Below are positions 57,961 through 64,000 of a stretch of DNA of 64,000 bases, in pieces; the stretch's first letter is position 1; each line of letters begins with the position of its first letter. The stretch comes from Oxytricha trifallax (Eukaryota; Ciliophora; Spirotrichea; Sporadotrichida; Oxytrichidae). A model generated the notes under the pieces. That model was given only the letters and a program-made list of their open reading frames with translations, had not been told where the DNA came from and did no database searches. The stretch spans positions 62,001 through 126,000 of the forward strand of contig ARYC01000783.1 in the NCBI GenBank assembly GCA_000711775.1. Reading direction: 5' to 3'. The translations under genes were made by a program, and so were the position numbers.

Positions 57961-58673
57961 TCTTCACTATCATAATCATTAACATACCATACTACTTTAC
58001 TTTTGTTGATTTCTAGCAAGATATTTCACACTCATTCTTACTGTCAATAGCTTGAACTTTTGTTGTTTTTTGTGTGTTTTTGCTGTAAACTTGGCCACTT
58101 CTCGATTTTAGACTGCTATATCAGAGATGCTGCCTGGAACCTTAACTCCATTTTATTCACAGAAATTTAATAAAATTAGAGATGTTTAATAAATTAAAAT
58201 TAACTCAGTCTTAATTAATAAAAACATGCCTAAAATTAATTAAGACATCCCAATTAAGAATTCTTATTAAATTAAAACTATTAGTATAAAGTTAAATCTC
58301 TGATCATTAAAACTTCAAAAGTTTTAATTTGTTAATTTTAATTTATTAAACATCTCTAATTTTATTAAATTTCTGTGAATAAAATGGAGTTCAGGTTCCA
58401 GGCAGCATCTCTGATATAGCAGTCTAAAATCGAGAAGTGGCCAAGTTTACAGCAAAAAGACACAAAAACAAAAGGAAGTTCAAGCTATTGACAGTAAGAA
58501 TGAGTGTGAAATATCTTGCTATTAATCAACAAAAGCAAAGTAGTATGTTAATGATTATGATAGTGAAGATGAAGAGGAAAATAAGCATTCTTAATAGACT
58601 TTAAATCAAACTCATATTAACTGTATTTTAATTAAATTTATGATCTACTTATCACTACAAAATCTAGACCTTA
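57857..58673. repeat. Hairpin with 343-348-bp coding arms
   Basis: Left arm 57857-58204 and right arm 58331-58673 are close reverse complements, separated by 126 bp (58205-58330). The 5-bp length difference is accounted for by one duplication (GTATG twice on the minus strand of the left arm). Each arm holds the 5' end of the same reading frame, so the start of the coiled-coil gene exists twice, head to head. Confidence 0.88.
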
Positions 58674-58687
58674 TCAGCCTTTCTTGA
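58410..58687 (+). pseudogene. Inverted partial copy of the coiled-coil gene start
   Basis: Plus-strand frame in the right arm reads QVYSKKTQKQKEVQAIDSKN, then YVNDYDSEDEEENKHS, without a break, to TGA 58685-58687, which lies 12 bp past the arm end. The left arm has the same frame except for the 5-bp duplication that shifts it. So the truncated copy is the one with the continuous frame. Confidence 0.45.
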
Positions 58688-59200
58688 GTTGAGAGTAGCA
58701 ACAAGCCAATTTTTATGTATATTAATTTTATCTGGCCCAAACTTCTTCCTGAGCTATAATTAAACATCTTTGTATGTTTATTTTCCTAACATGCCTTGCT
58801 TCTTCAAATGCTCCAATATCTTCTGCTTCAACTCTTACTGTTTCAATTCCTGGAGCTACTCTTCATTGAAAAAGTCGGTAGTGTAGCCAGAGTTATTATA
58901 TAATGAAACTTCAAACAATGGAGATTCAAGTTTTTATTTTTATTTGGATTCAGAAGTTTTGCCCATTTCTTTAATTTTATTACTTAAATTTATGGACCTC
59001 TTAAATAGTCTTTGAAGCTGCTTTTTTTAGTATTAGCTGAAGCATAAATTTATTCCCTATTCCTTATTTTAGCAACCTATATTAAAGAGATTTTTATTGT
59101 TACTATTCTAAGACTGCTATTTTAAGTTTATCAATTATTTTGTTTGTTTATTTATTTATTTTTAAATCTACTAAAATCTATTAAACTATGACATCTTATT
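58652..59200 (-). CDS. Small charged helical protein
   Basis: Minus-strand frame ends at TGA 58652-58654, inside the right hairpin arm. About 150-180 residues: Lys/Gln-rich start, then SPLFEVSLYNNSGYTTDFFN, a helix rich in Glu/Gln/Leu (EEQLQELKQQELKQKILEHL) and a C-terminal part GPDKINIHKNWLVATLNSRK. No family recognised. N-terminus uncertain because upstream DNA is AT-rich and open. Confidence 0.45.
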
Positions 59201-59860
59201 ACAAACTCTAACAATTTATTTTATATTACAAAAACTAAAATACAGCATGTAGTTAAAGCTAGTTTAAACGATATATTAAAAAAATCTAGTAAACTTGACT
59301 AGTGTTTCTTTTATGATTAATAAAGGGGTTTTTCTTTATATTTTCAAATAAATGCTAAACAAATTTGCAAATGCATTTCAAAACACTCTTCTAAAAACTC
59401 CAGAAACCACTAAAATAACTTATCATATCTTCTTTATGTCAAGCTTGCTATGCCTGAATAGCCCCCTCTTTTTCAAACTTGATATAATTTCCAAGTTTTC
59501 AAGAAATTTTTCTAGAAGCATTCTTTCACCATCCCATGGTAAAATTTTGCTTCTTATTTGGGATTGAAAATAAAATCAGCTAGAAGACCTTTTTATATTT
59601 ATAAAAATTTAAGTATTAAGTTTATAAAAGCTGTTGTGTAAAATTAAAAGCTTTAGTTACTAAGTTAATTAATTTTAACTGGATTAAAATCTCTTTAAGC
59701 TTCTAAAGCAATAACACTCATATCATAAAGTTATTATTCTATTATTAGGTTGCTGGTTTAAAAAGTTCCCTCTTAATCAATTACTCCACCATCGTGGAGT
59801 TGCATGACGAGCTATTTATAGTTTACAAGCTCCTCAATTTTACCCCTTAAATCATTCATT
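59201..59860. other. Mostly AT-rich, one short coding-like patch
   Basis: At 59423-59580 a minus-strand frame (PWDGERMLLEKFLENLEII…) ends in TGA 59423-59425 and looks coding, and another minus frame over 59660-59860 continues toward it (RGKIEELVNYKQLVMQLHDG). They may be 3' exons of the gene at 59861-60523, but the joins are not clear. Confidence 0.35.
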
Positions 59861-60523
59861 TCATCCCTGACTCGTTGATTTTATTCCATAAATTTATGTT
59901 TTAATTTTGAGCCAAATGTGTTGGCCAAACTTCTGTTCTCCTAGTCCGCTTGTCTAGATTTCCTCTTTGTGCTCTGCTACAATAAGAAAGCTGATTGCCC
60001 CTTATTAACTATATGGGAGTAAAATTTGAAATTGGACTTACCACTGTAATTTATTGAATTGTTTAAGGCGTCCATGAATTAAGGCTTCATGTGTACGATG
60101 TTATTCTATGAGTTATCTAGCCTAACTCTTCTCTATTCCTTAGCTCTCTAAATCATATGATTGATTCCTTCTGTGTCTAGAGTCAGTAGAATGTCTGCGA
60201 TCGATCCACTTTTTGTCCAAAAGGAGAATGTCCATTTAACCAGGCAAAAATTTCAATATAGAAGGCTTGTCTTCTGCATAAGAGAGAAAGTCATCGGCTG
60301 TGAGTCCTTCAATCTAGGGTATTGCAGATAGTATCACATCACTTCTTTTCAAAAACTATAACAAAGTCTAACAATTTATAGTACCTCTTTCTACCTGTGA
60401 GAATACTCTGGAGAAGGTATATATTTGAGCAATTGAGTTTGGGCAGGTACGCCCCACACTCCTAAGTGAGGAATTCATATAGCTCTTTTTTTGAACCTAT
60501 TTTTGACCTAACCTCACATACAT
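59861..60523 (-). CDS. Unknown protein, possibly with a bZIP-like spliced end
   Basis: ATG 60523, unspliced TGA 59861-59863, 220 codons checked base by base. The first 160 residues look soundly coding (RTCPNSIAQIYTFSRVFSQV; LTADDFLSYAEDKPSILKFL; LLLDKKWIDRRHS). At 60036-60041 there is a strong GTAAGT donor on the minus strand; after it, a different frame carries a basic stretch followed by a heptad-like helix (KRKSRQADQENRSLA … RVRDEMNDLRGKIEEL), so a spliced product could end in a bZIP-like coiled coil. Which 3' splice site is used cannot be settled by eye. EF-hand-like spacing in the first half is suggestive only. Confidence 0.5.
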
Positions 60524-60734
60524 GGAGACCTTGCAAATTGTTGTTCATGCTGTCTTATTAATATTGATACTTATAATAAATATGAAACTTAATAGTAGAG
60601 TTGTTGAATTTAATATTTTGTTATAATTTGTTAGACTTTTCATTAAACTTATAACTTTATTTACTTTAACCACACAATGATTATTCTAAATAGTAATAAC
60701 TATTAAATAAACTTAATAGAAATAAAAAGAAACT

Positions 60735-61238
60735 ATGGAGAAAAGGAATCCCTCAAATTCTAAATAGTCTGACATCATAGACTTTTTGCATCAAGGTAAT
60801 TGGCGGAGATCATCATCAGAAGAGGACGATGAACTTCAAGAATAGAATATTGTTGACAATAATAATTCATTAGATGAGTAAGTATACTGCAAAAAAACTT
60901 GTTTGATGGCCCCAGACAACTATAAGGTAATTGATTAAAAGCTGATTTCTCTAACAAAGTCTCACATTCTAAAGTTAGAAGCAAAAGTCTTATCAAATAT
61001 CGAAAACAAAATCTTTAGCACCTAAATCATTGATCCCCGTAAACTTATAAATACTGGAGAGGGGAACGATAAATAATAGAGTCTTTAAGTGAGGATTAGA
61101 TTGGTACCTCCTTATTATTAATAGATAAAATTAGCTAAAGTAGAATCCTTAATAGCAAATAAAAAAAGTCTCACAAAAAAGAAAATGTTACAATTTTTAG
61201 TCCCCTCTTTATCATTGATTGAGAATTCTTCTTCATGA
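60735..61238 (+). CDS. ORF upstream of the DDE transposase
   Basis: ATG 60735 to TGA 61236-61238, 167 codons, fully open in ciliate code. The N-terminus reads MEKRNPSNSKQSDIIDFLHQ, then an acidic patch SSSEEDDELQ, a Cys pair in VYCKKTCL, and a basic helical part near the end (KLAKVESLIANKKSLTKKKM). It could be the N-terminal DNA-binding part of the transposase or a separate element protein. Confidence 0.55.
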
Positions 61239-61569
61239 AGATAAGTAATCTATTTTTTTACCCCCTAAATTAATATATAGTGCTGTAATTTTTCCAAAAA
61301 TTAATGCTAATCCACCCAATGTTGGTCATGTGTTCGTAAGCTTATCAGAAATCTGTATCATAAACATAAATGCACAAAAAAATTAATTAAAAATTCAAAA
61401 TTAATATCTTCAAAGTTAACTCAGCTATTAGAATTTGATAAGTTAAAACAATTTAAAAGTCTAAAACCGTTCAACATAAGAAAAAATACCAAATTAAACT
61501 AATAGATAATGCTATTCGTTCAATGTAACAAAACACTAAATAAATAATGTCAGCCAAATAAATTCATGA

Positions 61570-62280
61570 CTACTTGATTCTCAAACTGAATCTTAAATTA
61601 GCATTAGTAAGGATTAGAAATATTATTAGAAAACAATATTGGACTTACTTACAAGAAGGTATATCATATTGACAAAAGATCAAACAGTATAGAATGTTTG
61701 AATCAAAGATAAATTGCAGCAAACTATTATGTAAACTTCATGAACTAAAACAAGCTAATTATAAATGTTGATGAGAGTAGTATGTAAAGCTAAAGCTATT
61801 TGGAAAAAAAACCTGGAGTATGAAGGGAACCAGAAACAATAACGATTAATTAATTAGATACTATGGAGTAAACATGATTGCAGCAGGGTTTAGTAATGGT
61901 CCTGTATACCTTGAGCATTGGCAAGAATAACACGACAACGTTCCTTTAATTTTTACTCTAAATCATATATTACTTAGACCAAACCTCTGAGGAATGGAGG
62001 ATGAATATTGTTTTTTTACTCGATAATGCTACCCACCACAAAAGTGTCGTGACATTACAAAAGATAAGATTATACTGGGTAACTGTATTATATCTGGGCC
62101 CTAATAATTCACTATGACCCCTATCGAGAAGCTTTTTGCGGTTATTAAAATAGATCAGAGCCCCATTACCAAATCTCCAGACAAGGAAGTATTTATTAAG
62201 GCCTTAATAAAAAATATCCAAAACTGGAATTTTTCTTGGATGAAAAATTGCTATTACAGCTGTTTAAAATATGCCAAATG
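61570..62280 (+). pseudogene. IS630/Tc1-like transposase relic
   Basis: Catalytic motifs are plain: NVDESS (first Asp), LLDNATHHKS (second Asp) and MTPIEKLFAVIK (Glu). A region LTYKKVYHIDKRSN precedes the first Asp. The parts lie in different frames: a run of A near 61803, a break near 61987 and one near 62100 shift or stop the frame, so at least three breaks. Ends at TGA about 62278-62280. In the family this enzyme cuts and pastes the element; this copy is dead. Confidence 0.75.
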
Positions 62281-62300
62281 AGCAATATTGCAATGGAAAA

Positions 62301-62590
62301 TTTGAAAACCTGCCCTTTAAAAATAAAATACTTATTCAAAGAATAGAAGAAAAAAATTAAGAGTTTAAACAATTTTTAGACTTATAGTGTGAGAAGTTTT
62401 AAAGATGCTAATATTTTCATTTAAAATGTGTGAATGGCTTAAATAAATTTAAAACAATAATATAGCTTTGTTTATGTTAAAATAAATTAGATAGATAGAT
62501 AATTACTTAAGGTAAATATATATTCATTTCATTTTCATTTAAGTTGTGTGAATAAAGTGCACGAAATATAATTCATTAAAAAGTTAAAAC
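62301..62590. other. AT-rich spacer with a GATA microsatellite
   Basis: Contains TTAGATAGATAGATAATT at about 62487, a word also found near 21249. No gene seen. Confidence 0.5.
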
Positions 62591-64000
62591 TCATTTCTCT
62601 TCTTTGTTCATATGTGGTTCCTCACCATTCATATTGACTCTCTGTGCCTCCTTCTCATTGACGTTGCTGTTTCCAGCCTCTTCCACTGCCACTGTCTCTG
62701 TAGTTTGTGCCTCTTTCCCTTTGAGTGATGGTTTGATCCTTTGTTGGTCCTTGGTGAGTTCGAGCTCTCTCGTCTCCTCCTTCCTTTTCTCAAACTTTCC
62801 ACTTATTTTCTAACCTTTTGTGTATAGAAATCCTTCTATTTCTGTGATGTTCTCTTCTAAATCGCTGAATTTCCACTCTTGTCCAGTCTAAGTTTGTTCC
62901 AGAAGCATCTTGTCTCCTCCTTGAATCATCATTTCGTCCCAGTTGTCTGCATGTGAACTTTAGTTAATCATCTCAGTTCCTTTTGCATCCCAATTCGCTT
63001 GCCATAGGTTTTGATTTCTATTATCTGTGATTAGCTCCAGGTCTTCTTCTCTGATGGATATGCCAGATATTCTAATCTCTAATTTCATGAGGCCAACCTC
63101 TAAGTTGAACATCAGGTAGTATCTTTGCATATTGATCCAGTCTTTTGCAAATATCTGGAACACTGGCTTTCCAGGTAGTTCCAGGGCAAGTGATTTGCCA
63201 TCAAGATTTCCAGTATCCCACAATCCTCAGGGTCCTTCTTTTAATTGATCTCTGGTTTGCACACAAGGTTCCTTACTGCAAATGCTTTGCCTATAGTTTG
63301 TCGAATGAAATAATTGAATTGCTTAAGGTGCCTTTGTAACACAGCAGACTCCCTACTTATTTCCATACATCGTAGACTTCTACTTCCCCTGTTTCCTTCA
63401 TAATTCTCAGTATCACTCAGTTCTTACAGTTCATAATACCACTACTATGGCAACATATAGGTATAATAATACCTCTGACCTCAACTAACTCTCTCCAGTA
63501 CTACCCGTTTTCTAACTTCCAATTCGTGGTTCCTACACTCTTTTCCATTTACAAAATACCTCTGTCATTCAAGACTAAGGGTGGAAGGATCATGTATGAT
63601 GTCCTCTTTTCGCAGTATTGGGCCTCTTCCGCCTGTCTCAGACTCATCTCAATAGTGACTTCTTATAAATGTTTTCCTGGAATTAGGTTTTCAAGTCGCC
63701 ACTCCTCGTTTATGGTTCTCCAGTGTTCTTATTGTCTATTAGTCTAGGGTTCCCATTCCCTGAGGCCAATTCTTCTAGCTTCTTTCCTTCGTTGAATCTT
63801 TATACTAGGATTTTCTCCATTTTGCTTCTGGGGCACGGGCAGCAAACTATGGTTACGATCTAGTAATCTGTGGAGTCCACCCCTTCTTGGCATGAATTAT
63901 CTTGTCAAATCCCTGGCATTAGACTTCTGACAAATCCAGAAATCGCTTGAATTCTATTTAGTCTCCCTAGATGCATGCTGATCCATTCTCATGAGTGTTG
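62591..64000 (-). pseudogene. GC-richer coding region of unknown family, probably broken
   Basis: The region is clearly less AT-rich (about 43-46% GC by eye) than the rest. Minus-strand frames in ciliate code are long and rich in Glu, Arg, Lys and Trp, and reach a TGA at 62591-62593. Recognisable stretches from the N-terminal side are RRGGLHRLLDRNHSLLPVPQ, WKLENGQYWRELVEVRG, FVRNL-like NYFIRQTIGKAFAVRNLVCK, ELPGKPVFQIFAKDWINMQR and a Glu/Lys-rich tail. They lie in different frames, with about three changes. The region runs off the window edge. It may be a germline-limited mobile-element ORF or a decayed gene; I cannot name the family. Confidence 0.45.

Larger units (their letters stand above)
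60735..62300 (+). mobile_element. Non-TBE DDE transposon, decayed
   Basis: Holds an upstream ORF and an IS630/Tc1-type transposase unrelated in detail to the TBE enzyme. I found no clear terminal inverted repeats or target duplication, so the outer limits are those of the coding parts only. Confidence 0.65.

Noticed and set aside
60775-60996. Minus-strand ORF of 73 codons
   Set aside because: Shadow of the fully open 167-codon plus-strand ORF.
62604-62813. Plus-strand Ser/Leu-rich ORF
   Set aside because: Shadow of the Glu/Lys-rich minus-strand tail of the GC-richer region.
63150-63350. In-frame TGA read as selenocysteine or another amino acid
   Set aside because: Adjacent frames in this region switch anyway, so a broken gene is simpler, and no matching insertion element was seen.
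63526-63747. Plus-strand ORF of 73 codons
   Set aside because: The minus strand over the same bases has the more protein-like frame (WRELVEVRG region).
1-64000. tRNA, rRNA or CRISPR array
   Set aside because: No cloverleaf-like box A/box B pairs, rRNA core sequences or regularly spaced direct repeats were noticed; a covariance-model scan would settle tRNA.

Overview
The window looks like germline (micronuclear) DNA of a spirotrich ciliate of the Oxytricha/Sterkiella/Stylonychia type. Three things point there. The long coding stretches only open up when TAA and TAG are read as glutamine and TGA is the only stop. The C4A4 telomere-like motif sits at the ends of about 4-kb elements flanked by ANT triplets, which is the signature of telomere-bearing elements (TBEs). 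Host coding segments are short islands separated by very AT-rich DNA and by TBEs, as expected for macronuclear-destined segments (MDSs) split by internal eliminated sequences (IESs). A standard-code reading therefore breaks almost every real gene here.

Nine TBE copies (called T1-T9 here) of three families make up about 37 kb. Family 1 is T1, T4, T7 and T9. Family 2 is T2, T3 and T5. Family 3 is T6 and the fragment T8. Each full copy carries three genes in one order: a DD34E transposase of the IS630/Tc1-mariner type, a convergent protein of about 22 kDa, and a protein of about 57 kDa with two C2H2 zinc fingers followed by a protein-kinase domain. T4 is nested in T3, T7 in T6, and T9 in or beside T8, so family 1 is the youngest. 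The 22-kDa gene carries two tiny GT-AG introns (36 or 35 nt, and 26 nt) at the same places in all families; with these removed, the T4, T5 and T9 copies have lengths that keep frame.

Layout: 1-3420 AT-rich minus-strand coding islands, including a possible DOMON-like piece with a candidate IES; 6683-7591 a near-perfect palindrome; 8885-10801 tandem repeats and a diverged foldback element; 10720-16400 a TRP/polycystin-like ion channel split by T1; 16935-20936 T2; 21036-22170 coding islands; 22171-25579 AT-rich desert; 25580-34085 T3 with nested T4, bracketed by a 152-bp inverted flank; 34150-35640 a long minus-strand coding segment; 35649-39824 T5; 39886-42422 small inverted-repeat element and coding islands; 42775-50878 T6 with nested T7; 51030-51860 a coding segment with a likely 30-nt intron; 51874-56722 T8 and T9; 56773-59200 two genes around a 0.8-kb hairpin; 59861-60523 a further gene; 60735-62300 a different, decayed DDE transposon; 62591-64000 a GC-richer coding region of unknown family.

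Limits: TGA is the only stop and the DNA is about 70-75% AT, so chance open frames of 50-100 codons are expected. Short coding calls are given low confidence. No database search was possible, so family names rest on motifs read by eye.
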